Positions 11,201 to 23,200 of a DNA stretch of 64,000 bases are shown in pieces. Position numbers and translations under genes: made by a program. The notes beneath the pieces were generated by a model. The model was not told the origin of the DNA. It saw only the letters and a program-made list of their open reading frames with translations, and ran no database searches. The DNA is taken from NCBI GenBank assembly GCA_905147135.1, contig LR990039.1, forward strand, positions 34,903,708 through 34,967,707, written 5' to 3'. The first letter of the stretch is position 1, and every line of letters begins with the position of its first letter. Source of the stretch: Blastobasis lacticolella. Its lineage: Eukaryota > Arthropoda > Insecta > Lepidoptera > Blastobasidae.

Positions 11201-14200
11201 GCACTGCCCTGGAGAAGAAAAAGCGCGACGCCCCGCCACCCACCGTGCGTTGAGATCCTCCAGCCTAGCGTGCATGTGGTCCGGCAGTTGTATCTTGTCG
11301 CGCGCGAGGCCCTGCGCGTGTCCGTGCAGCTCGTCGGCGAGCCGCCGCAGCGGCGGCAGCTGCGCGCGCGCACGCGACACCGCCTCGAGTTGGGCGCGCG
11401 CGTCGCGGGCGTCGCCGGGGCCGCGCCAGGCCGCACGCGCCGCCTCCGCGCCCTGCACTCGCGACGTCAGCTCGTCCAGAGACTGCGTGAATGCTCGCAC
11501 GCGCTGCAACACCACATAATGCTGTAAGGACAACATACTCATGGGAAACATCACGAATTACTGCTTCCGATTATATATATTGGGAAATTAAGAGAGTTGC
11601 TCGACTCCTGTATCAAAGCAATCACCTTAGCAAGGTCGTCGGCGTCATGGTTTGCTGCGTTCACGACGACATTTTACATATCCTTAGGTGTCATGCAACC
11701 GCGAGCGCTTCGCCTTTCGCCGGTAAAGCGCGGGTTGCGGTTTGAGTAACGCGACGCGAGGCGGCCGCGCGTCACCGCCGCGGCAGTGACCTCGCCGCGG
11801 CCTCGCCGCGCGGCTACGGTTACGCGGCGGCCACCACGGCCGCCCGCTCGCACAAACCTGCACCCCTAAACTCAACCGCACTCTCGATGACCGATACAGC
11901 CGGCCACTGGGTTCACGCGCGCGGCAGTGGGCTCATCGTACGACCGATGACATTGGGATAGGCGAGATTATTGTGTGTCTGGATCAATAGCCGTTAGTGG
12001 CTGGGGACAGGCACAACTAAGGACCGGCCGAGTGATGCCACAACGTCTAGCAGACAACAGCTAGATGATGAGCAAACACGCACTCTGGAGCGTCGCAGCA
12101 TGTCCATTGGGGCGTGCGGCCGCAGCCGCAGATGGGTTTTATCGCGCGGGGGCGCCCATAATGAAACACATCGGCTCAGAGTGTCGCTCCCGGCGCGATA
12201 GAAGACACGCAACTGTTACTGCCGCTAATAAACGCCCGCAACTCCGTATAAGTGCGGTTATTACCCGACCCCGAATAGCGGCTGTTTTTCTTTCTTATAG
12301 TCTATTAAAAAGACGATTTTTCATCGCGAGCGGCGTCCGGCGGCCCAGTAAGCCCTTGCCATTGCGCTGTCGCTGTGATTGCAAGGGATTCTTCGTACTT
12401 GGCATGTTTTTATTTCGGGGCTAATAAATAACTATTATGGCAAAAAAAAGTAGGGTAAGGTACCCGTGCTGTTATTGGCCAATAAAATCAAAAGTGTCCA
12501 ACGCATCTTTCAACACTTTTAATAAAATAATTTCAATAGTGAAAAGCAATCAAAAAGTTTTCAGTTGGTCGGTTAAATATTACTCTCAGTAAAATATATT
12601 TGCGGAATGAGATCGAACTAAAACTGGGCGGGCTCCGCGGCTGTCTCAGCCTTTGATGGACAGAATTAATTAATTTTTTTTGCGATGGATTTTATTCTTT
12701 AGATGTGGCAAATGGTGAGCCGCAAGCCGATTAGTGGGATTGAATGATTACGTTGAACAGAGAAAATTTGATTGAGACGCGCCATGAGCTAATCCTGTGA
12801 TCGCCGGCGCCGCCGCGCGGGCTCTCCGTTACATTACAACAAAAGAGCATGCGGAGATACGGCGGGCGGGCGCCGGCAAGCCAACCCGGGTATCTGTTTG
12901 ATTAGCAGATGAGAAAAGTGTCACTCGCCATGCGGAAGCCGGTTAAATTGGGAATTTGAAAGATGCCGGGCGGCGGCTATCGGCGGGCGGTTTGCGCAGG
13001 ACACGCTGTGTGCCCAGTTAATAACCGCCGCGATCGGTCGCCCGATAGCGGCCGCCGGCCGCCGCTATGCATGCAGGGCCGTATCAACTTCCAAGACTGC
13101 CCACCGAATACCTATCGGGATACCGTGCAAAGTTTGCCTTCGGTGCCGCCGTAGTGCGCCCATAAATCGAAACCCCGTTTCGCATCACCAAAAAGCAATC
13201 ACGGCTGCATTGTGTACCCGAGCGTCGCCGCCGCATCCGTACAACATGGACTGCTGTTGGCAGTTCGGGAATTTAATAAAATCCCAGGTGCAAACTAAAT
13301 TTTGAACAGGTCTTGTTTTGTTTGGCGGGTGCGGGCGGGCGCGGAGGCGGCGGTGTTGTTTTATGTAATTTACTGGAGAGCGCCGCCGCCGGGCCACCGC
13401 CGCCACCACTGCCGCCGCGCGATAACTACCCGTATTTTGCGTTAACTATAAAAAGCTCTATACCCTGTAGGCGTTGGTGCGTGGACTTAATTTTATGAGC
13501 AATACATTCCACTTTAATTTGCGCTCGCGCTTTTTCCTTCTGAATTTAGACGACTGAATTTAGCCAAATATAATAAGCGCATTACACCTCCGCAGCCACA
13601 TTTTATAACAGAAGTTAATCTTGGGCCGAGATTGTAATTTTTCACCACGACATGGAGCCGGGCCATCAACAATTTTTTTCATTACGTTTCAAAATAAATA
13701 ATGAGCCCGCAAGTGGTTTCCGCGAAACTTTTCATACGGCTGCGTCATAAATTCATGAAATAATTTAGTGTGAAGCCGCCCTAAGCTAGCCAGCCGTGAG
13801 ATTACGCGGGTCCGTATTTAGAAAAAGGAGATCTTTTTACGCGGCGTGTCCTGCGGGAGTCTGCGCGACCGCGGGCGTCGCGGCGGAGGCGCGGCAGCCG
13901 CAGATACCGCTTTTTACTGCGCCGTTCCCGCTCTATAGACCCGTACTATCTTATCTATGAAATATAAAAACTGGGATGTTACGGGCGCGGGCGGCGAGGG
14001 CGGCCTGAACCGCCGCCCTGAAGGCTGCGAGATTTCAGCACATAAGTACCAAATAACAGTCATCTCAAAACCATCTTGGCGTAAATATCGGGCCTGACCA
14101 TGAACCAGGATTTGGCAGATCAGGTATCCTAATTACAGTAGAGCGACTAAGCTATGTTAGGTACTGTTATCTATCGTAATCACTAAACCCTTATCAGTAC

Positions 14201-17200
14201 GGTGAAGACGTCGTTGAGCTATTACATTCACACATTCAGCTTTACGCAATATGGTTATTTACAAAACTGCGATCCAACGAACTGGCGCAGTGACGATGAA
14301 GCTGTTATTGCTGTAGATTAACGAATTTCCGGCGTGTAAACAGTTGGGCGAGATGTTAATATTAACAGACAATTGGGACGCGCAGCGATCCGTCCACGCG
14401 TACCGGGGGTGGCCGGAGTGCAGTCAGCAGACCCTTACAAGCCAAAAGAACCAATAACAACACAAAACGAATGGAATTGAAAAATACTTCCAACTGCGCC
14501 GTGGGTGGGTTTCGCAATAAGCCAGCTATAACTGACCAATAAAATGAAACTACTATATTATGACACGTCGACGTCCTATTTGCATGTTCATAAAGGCTTA
14601 TAAGGCGCTACGATGGTAAAATATTTCATTAAAAGTTACTGCGAGCCTCGGTGCGGCGTCGCGGGGCGAGCAACGGCAGTACCACACGATTGCAGCGAAA
14701 CTAATAATGTTCTTCGTGCCTATAACATGTAACGACGAAAAATATCCAATAACGACACGATCACACAACGAGCTGAATTGAAAAATTATTTCAATGGCGC
14801 CGTGGGTGGGTTTCGCAATAAGCTATAACTGGGCAATACAATGAAACTATGACACGGCGACGTCCTGTTTGCGGGTTCATAAACGCTTATAAGGCGTTGC
14901 GATGCTAACATATTTTATTAAATGTTACTGCGGGCCTTGACGCGGCGTCGCGGGGCGGGGCGGGGCGGGCGGGGCCCCGCATCGCACGATTATTGCGAAA
15001 CTAATAATGTTCTCCATACCTGCACCTAAATAACATTATATTATTACAATTCGAATGCGCATATGTTATATCAACATGAGCGATGTCAGTTGTAATTGAG
15101 AAGCGAACGCTATAGCCCTAGTAGAAACGTAACTAAACGCCATCCAGATCGAACATGCGTCAACACAATAGCGTTTTAAATAACCTCACCATAATCTGGG
15201 CCCTAGCTAACCTAAACTGCTGGCAGTCCTCCTGCTGACACACAGACGAGGCTCTGGCGAACCAGCTTTTCCTTATCTGGTTGTGCCGGTCAGATGGTAG
15301 TTGCCGCAGTTTAAGAACGAAAAATACCACTAATTTTTAACTATGGATTCTGTTAGAACATCACTTTTGTTCAGTAAATCTGAAAACACTAGTGCTGAGC
15401 GTATAGAAGAGCCACCAGTAGACTAATTACTTAACTCCATACTGACTGACCGACACAGTAATGAGTCAAACAAACCGTTGCCGGTTGCAAAGCATTTTTT
15501 GGAATTGACGTTCATAAGTGTTTGTGAAAATCTAACTTGAATTAAATATGTTGACTTGACTTGACTTGAACGCTGTTGCCAACAATTACCTGATTTCAAT
15601 GACTTAAATTGTTACTCTTGTGATTACGTATGATCGATTCAACAGTCTCAGTTTTTTGCAAAGGCACTGTGTTAGGAACTGAACCTATAAAGTATATGAT
15701 ACGTAATCGCAAAAAGCACAATTTCAAGCATTGAAATTGGAGAATTGTTCGCAACAGGGTTACGTAATTAGGCTACAGTGCTCAGCTTACCTCCTATGCA
15801 AACGCTTGTCATCGGAGGGTGAAGCGCCACTAGTTTGGAAGTCTAAAAGGCACGCTTGAAAATTAGAGTCCGATATTCAAGCTATGTGTATTTTGTTTTG
15901 TTACTTTATAAAGTTGTAAGTCTATCCGCTAACTAGTCACGCGAGAATTGCTTCCGGAAGGCTTTTTTATCTCCTAATTCACGTCACACTTTTAAACAGA
16001 TATGTATATAAAATTATTATACTGTTTTGTTTATTTTTGAGATGGACATGGGACACAATACAAATACATTAAAGAAAAAACAATTACTTAAGGTTTTTGA
16101 GGTCTAAGGTTAGTTATGTTAACCCAAAGACACCGTATATTTTCCTTGATATCACAACGAAAACATACGAATCTAAATAAAGCATATCGCATATTTTTAA
16201 AGCTGCCTTTAAAACAAAACAAAAATGTTTTAACTGTTTTATTTAATGTGTAATCAACCAAAATTATATCACCTTGTTGTTATAAAAAGTAACATATAAA
16301 CTAAATAAAAAATCATTGAAAGTACACAGCTGAATTTATTTTTTCATTCCTGTTCGAGAATGTCCAATTATACGTCACGAAATGTCGACGTAAAGCATGG
16401 CATTGTTTCCCGCAGGGAGATAATGTTATAGGAAATTCCCAATTGAAAGAATGTGATTTGAATTTGGAACGTTCAAATTCCTATGAAAACTCTGTGCAAA
16501 CCGGCATTGTAAAGAGAGTTTATGCGAAAATCGCAACTTTTTCCCCTTTTTTGCCCTTACAATAAATAATGTAGCGAGTTCAAATATTGTGACTAAAGAC
16601 TAGGCTGTATGGTGGCAGATACCCTAGAATTCTCAAATTGAGCAAATGGAAAGAAGAAGAAAAAAGGAAAATGCGGATTTAAAGTGTTTCGTATTAATAA
16701 TTTTAACAGTTCCAAATCATTTCCAAATTTTATTTTTACGTTGACACGAAAATTATTGGACTTCGCAGTTTGTTGAATCAGATGCTGCAATTGCTTTATT
16801 TATCTATTGTCTCACAGATGCTGTGACTAGGAGAGTATTCAACACCGGGATACAGTTGTCTTAATCTTGGGCGGCTTGAACCCCACGCTTCACTCAGGAC
16901 TCTATATAACTTCCTCACTTCGCTTAGGAATCCAGTTTTAACTCTAGACTCCGCCACTACGCTCAGTATCCAATAAGCCCACAGGAAGTGGGACACTGCT
17001 TTATCCCCTTGGTGTATAATCTACTATAAGAAAATCCCCAACCACCTAGCTAGACGCAAAGAGTTAAGTGCAATGGTAGTCTAAGCGGTGCTTTCGCGCA
17101 CGAGGGACCGGGGTGTACCTTTAAGATGATCCAGGATTTGGCATTTAGATTTGTGACTTTATGCATGTATGTAGGTATCACTTGATTTTCGCTCTCAAAC

Positions 17201-20200
17201 ACACGTTTAGCCCATATCAACATGGTTTCTTCCCGTCCAGTACACAAGTAACAACCTAACAATATTTACTGACAATTATTTACCGTTGGGAGGAAGCGAA
17301 AATCAGTAAGTGCAGTAGATACTTTACATACTGTTGCAAAAGATCTTAGAATCTTCTGAAATAAGTAGTCGAGGTGATCTGCCCCTTAGCCGTGGATTTC
17401 TATTATATGTTCACTAACGCCTCCCATTTAGGTCTGGTCAGGATGTAAACGCTGTGAAATTTACGAGAAACCCTCGAAAATTATAAGCTAGTAGGCGTGT
17501 TTATCACGTTTACTCAACCTCAGGTGTTTGCATCTGGAAGTCATCGCGTCATGCTAATGAGCTGTTAATGAAGCCTCAGAAAAGTTGCAAACTCCGGTGT
17601 GGCACCACCACCATACATCAATACGTAGGCAGAGCGAATGTAAGCACCAGTAGGTACACTTATTGTTTATTGCTTCACTTTAAGTTTGCAACATGGCCAT
17701 GCTCATGCCGTCGTATAGCCACGTTGCATACTTTGTCTTGGTTTACGTAGCAAGGCGGCATTCTCGGGCTGGGGGTTACAATGTAGCGATGTCACAGGAG
17801 CAGCCGCGCACCGCCGTCGCCGCCGCCGCCACCGCGGCCGCTCGTCCCGAAAAGGGCGGCGTCTAATTAACCGGCCGCGAAACGGGTCCGGCGGCCCACT
17901 AACGAGTTCTATGTAAACTCGTCCGCCGCTAGTGGGTACGTGAGGAGCGCCGCGCCGCCGCCAGATAAGGGCTATCGGGAAGCAATTACGGCCATCAGCC
18001 GCAGCCGCGGGCGGCGGGGCGGGGCGGGCGCCCCCCGAGCCCGCGCCAGAAAGAATAGTAAGTAATCAGATCCGCGTCTTGATTTCTTGCGTGTCAATAT
18101 AATTGTCCATCGCCCCCGCCCGCGGAGGCCCGAGGCGTGGAGGCTGAGGCGCGGCGGGCGCGCGGCTCCGGTCGTCGCGATCCGCTGGGTATCATGGCAT
18201 GTTCGGGGAGCTTAATAACCGCTCGTGGTTTTGGATACCCGCGCCATACACCGAGAATTGATTTAGGAAGCGATTATGCCTAACTACCTATCTAATACAC
18301 GCTTGTGGATGGATAGAGAGATGGTGTGGATAATGAAGAGTTCAGAGATGCCTTGCTTGGAAGCGAGCGAGGTTCATTGCAGTCATAATGATTATGGAAA
18401 CCAAATATGAGCAGGACTGTCTTCAAGGGCCGCGGTGGCCAATTGGTTTGTATCAATTACTTTTTCTGGGATAGGTATGTACATTAGCTGAACCGATGCT
18501 CTTAACGGTGATGGAAAACATCGTGAGGAAACCTGCACATTCGGGCCGTTTAGTCTGTATTTACACGATCTGCCAAATCCTGGATCATGGTCAAGGCGGA
18601 CCCCTGACCAAAGCGCGAGAGCACAACTACGACATTGAGGCTAAGATGATGTACTTACTTCAAAACCACGTGGACAAAGAAGATCTATAATGTATGTCTT
18701 GTGTACTTGTGAATGTTGTGTCCTGCTAATAATAAACTATTATTTATTGTTGTTCAACTGTTGTGTTTTGTTTGTGGAGTGCGTTATCGCTTTGCGAGGT
18801 ACCTTACAATCGGGACTGAGTTCAAGTAGATAGTTGGTCCATGCTTTGCGCAGTCAATACAAGAAAGAAAAGTGCACCAAATCAACGTTATGCTGGAAAA
18901 AACTAACTAGATATAGCCTGGTAACATAGGGGAAGTAAGTAAAATAAGTTGTTAGATACCTATTTGTCTCATTATAGGACGCATGATGTCATATTGTTTG
19001 GTTGATGACGTGTCGTAATAAAAATAATAACTCGCTTTATATTCATTTGTCATATTTATTAAAACGCTTGGCCCAGCAAGTGTGTAAACACATCCTCCTC
19101 CCATAACAAGTCGTATTCTTGTTCGTCCATATTGCACGGTTGGCGCCATAACACCTATAAGTTGTTCGGAACGACAACAACATTTCGGATTAGTACCCAT
19201 TCCACGTTACACCTGCATAGATAAAACTTTAATACTCGTATTTGGGATTTTATTCTGCGATGAAACTGTAGTTTCGCGCAGAGCGGGCGAGTGTCGAGTA
19301 CGTTATTTGCTTTGGCTCTAAACTGAATTGTGGATGTTGCTGGGTTCGTCTCGGTGTCGCCTCGGCCTGTGGCACCGCCGCCCGGTGCTCCGCCCAATTA
19401 TCTCGCTAAACCCTGCGCCGTTTCCGTCCAGCCACTATTGAGTTACAACAGACGGAGATTGTTGGGGCCGAGTTTCGAGTGTTTGCCGCGGCACAAACTT
19501 GGGTAAACTAGATAACTAGTTTGATTGACTAACAATAGCGCAAGTACGGAGGGAGCGGTTCGGGACGGGCGCGGTCCCGGCGTCGTGCACCAATTGCATT
19601 TTTGCTGCGTGCGGTGTGGCGCCGGCTAATTATACAAGCATGTCACGCGGCGGGGCGCGCTGACTCACCGGCTGGCATGTCGCCAGTTCCCAGCCGCGCA
19701 GCCGCGCGTGGGAGCACGGACATGCAGATTGTCGCCTCCACTACCCCGTTAGCTTTCGCTGGTCGCGCCCACTAACTAGCCGATATAGTCGAGCCTACTC
19801 ACTCGCTAAGTAAATATACTCTCGCCGTCGCGTCGTGCGAATGCATTCGGCAGACTATCTCTGTCTGCTGTGTTATCTTTCTTTTACATTGCGGGTAATG
19901 CGTTATTCACAGGTTAAAATGTAAGCGTGCGATTGTTGGCGTGGCTCACTATTAGCAGTAGCAGTGTGCGGGATTGAAACGCGGGCTGGGCCGAGCAGGA
20001 TACCGCGACCGGCGCACAACACAGTTGCAAGGTGCTAACACTGGGTGTTTCATTTTACGAACAAATCCTGTAATATCCGGTTTACGCCGGCTCGCGGCGG
20101 TCCGGCGGCCATGTTTCGCGTTTATGACGTCACGCGCGGACTTAGGCCTGACATGCTCCGTTATATTGCTAATATACTGCCGCTTAAGAAGCTTTTTTCG

Positions 20201-23200
20201 AGAATTCATGGCAATCAATGTCAATATATTTACTTCGAGATCTTCTGTAAGTAGAAATATAAAGTCTAAGCGAACCGCGCTTAAGAAGCTTTTTCGAGAA
20301 TTCGTGGTAGTCAATGACAATATATTTACCATAAGATCTTTCGTAAGTAGGAATATAAAGATTAAATGAAGCTTTTGGGCATCTACCTAACAAATTTAAA
20401 AGAGAAGTACATATGTACCTACTTTGTACTAGTACTTTGACGTTACAAACAGCTCATCAACTACCGGATTACTGGCGGTCCATATTCGCATATGATCTTG
20501 GAGGGAACAAGAAACCCGAATCTTGCATACAATATTTAGTCAGCAGATCGTGGCGCCGATACCGGCGCGGGCAACCACAGCTGAGCCCCGCGAACAATAG
20601 GCACAATGCGGCGCACACACGCGCGCCCCGACACCACGCGGCCTGCTCGCCCCTGATCACGCGAACGACGAGATCGAACACATTCGCTGTCACAATACCT
20701 CATTGAAGCACGTACGAGCGCATACTTTCGTCACCTAACGTACTGAACGGCAGATACTAGATTTCAAACATCCAACGCATCGGTCGGACCACTTGCAAAC
20801 GACAAATGTATTTCCGTCATATTCAATACAAGCGAGCCTTTTTGCGACGATCGAATGGAATACTCGCTAGGCACTGAGTCCGTTACTTTTTGTAGGAAAG
20901 GTCCAAAAGATTCGGCATAAAAACGGTCATAAAATGCCATGAATCCGGCGGCGGCGTCATTGGCGGCACGTGACGGGAGCCGCCATACATATTACATCGC
21001 ACGCGCCGCCGCCGTCCGTCTTCCGCCGGCTCCCAGCGGCCACCACCCATCATAACAATATTATTTTCCCCCGACCTATTACCTAGACCTATAACATATT
21101 CGCTTTAAATATGTTGCAAGTGGAATGTCTTACGCGGTGCGCGTTCGCCTTGTAACGTGCTAACGCTATCGGATTCCCCGTTTCCCGCAAGTTCACTACA
21201 AGTTGCGCTACCGACAGAGGTATCGGCTTGCATGACTCTATTCTGCCATGTCGGTTTATTACTCGGACTAAATTACGGAGACATGGCGCTGTTCTTTGGC
21301 GGAGTGCTTAATTACAGTGCGGAGCAGGTGGTGGGACTCCGCCGAGCTCGAGATGTCCGACTGCCAACCCCGAGGAAGACAGAGTTATTTCTCACAATGA
21401 TAGCCCGTAATACGGTTCTGCATTTTCCTGTGTCGGTGTCGAAGTTAGCGAAGTTGCCGTTTCCAGGAATGCTTAGCTCATTTGTTGCTGGATCGTATCA
21501 ACTATCAAACAGAGTCTAACAACTATTGGACCTAGTTTCCACTCGGTCGGGTTGGAGCAGTTTGCGCGATCACACCGTACTCGCTCATTAATAATACGCC
21601 GCGAGACAGTCGCTATAGGTAGGTATGGGCCGAGTCGTGACCGGCCGACGGCGCGCACGCTAGCCGCGCTCCGAACATATCTACGTCGACTCGACTCGAC
21701 TCATGCCGCCGCTGAGCGCGCCTACCGTTACGCCCGCAACGGAAATATCCCCAGCCTCAACCTTCGCCAAGGACCGGAGCCGCGGTGCCGCGGTGCCGCG
21801 GTGCCGGCGTGGTCGCATCGCGCCCCGTATCGGCCGTTTGCGGATTAGACGCGTAGATAGTGGACAGCGCCGTGTGCTGAGAGGGCAATTAGGCGGGCTC
21901 GGTGCGCCGATCGCCATTAGCCGGCGGCTCGCACTCGCGCGACCGAAACGGGTTAATATACCTCCGCGCCGCTCGTTAGCGGGTTTAAGCTTTCGAGTTA
22001 TTAATTTGGGCCACATTTTCACGCCTGTCGCTGAATTTAGACAGCGCCTTTTTAGTTTCAAAACTGAACGGCCCCCAGCAACGGAGCGTAAGCGATTTGT
22101 CAGCGTCACCGCTTTGCCTTTCAAAAACCGTAATAGAGATTTCCTCTCAAAGCTTATCTGTTGCAATAGAGACGAAAGAGTGCGGGCAGGTCGGGTTCGT
22201 CGCCCGCGCCGCGCCGGGCCGGTATATGAGAGCGGACGCCATCAAGCCTTTCAATTTATTATGTGTCCCCCGGGACATTATAAACTTATCCAAGTGCTCT
22301 ACATTCCGAGAGCATTCTCTAGCAAAAGTTATGAAATAGTTTTCGAGACATTGTTGTACGGAAGCGAGCAGCAAATCTTTGGCTCTATAGTCGTTTTCAA
22401 AGAGCGTGGCAGCGAGTGGCGTATAGTTTCCGAGCGCGCCGCGCCAGCAGCGGCGAAAAATTGTTTGAATCGAACATCCGGTGCGGCGCCGGCGCCTGCG
22501 GTGCGCCGGTGGCGGTGCGCCGGTAGCGGTGCGTCGGTAGCCTGACGCCCGCGTCACCCTCGTTTAGCCCAGAGTTGCGTCCAGAATTATTAAAGTTCAA
22601 TTTATATTGCCCGGCAGGCGGCGGCTGCGGCGCGCTCCGAAAAGTGAAATGAATTGCAATTACAGGGACGCGCGTCGCGTGACCAACCGCCATCAAAGAA
22701 ATAGCATTTTAAGTGTAAGCTTTCATTGCCTTGTGGTTTTAAATTTATTACTCGTAAAATTATTTATATCAACGTCCGAGGAACAATATCCAAAGATTTG
22801 TTTGTTTAGCTGCAAAGGAAAGTGTATCCAATATCAGATGTGTCCGAACAGAGATGTTGTTTCGTCTGCAATATTAGAATGAAATTAGAATTACAACCCG
22901 ACCCCACCGTCGTAAAGGATCAAAGGGGCGGGAATGAGATTCCGGACACATCCCAAATGCTATTTTTTTGCAAAACAACACGAGTTGTCTTTGTTCGACG
23001 CAGATGGAAAAATTGTGAAAACTTTGCAAACAAATTATAGCCAGATAACTCAATCGTAATAGCGCCCTTTTTGGATCACAAAGTTTCCCGGCTCGGCCCG
23101 CCCGGCGCCCGCCGCCCGCCCGCGCCCGCGCCGCTCGGCCCGCGCGCCGTTATTGCCCGGCCCGCGCCTCCGCCGAACTATCCCGATTTGTCAGCATCGT

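Larger units (their letters stand above)
9688..11243 (-). other. Dys intron with a large dispersed repeat and an AT-rich tract
   Basis: It contains one copy of repeat family G (10067-10425) and an AT-rich tract full of ATAACG/CGTTAT motifs (10562-10972). Nothing coding is seen. Confidence 0.8.

Noticed and set aside
21703..22545. 280-codon open frame on the plus strand
   Set aside because: Composition is rich in Arg/Ala/Pro as expected from CpG-rich DNA read in a stop-free frame. There is no family motif, and the opposite strand is also open over much of it.
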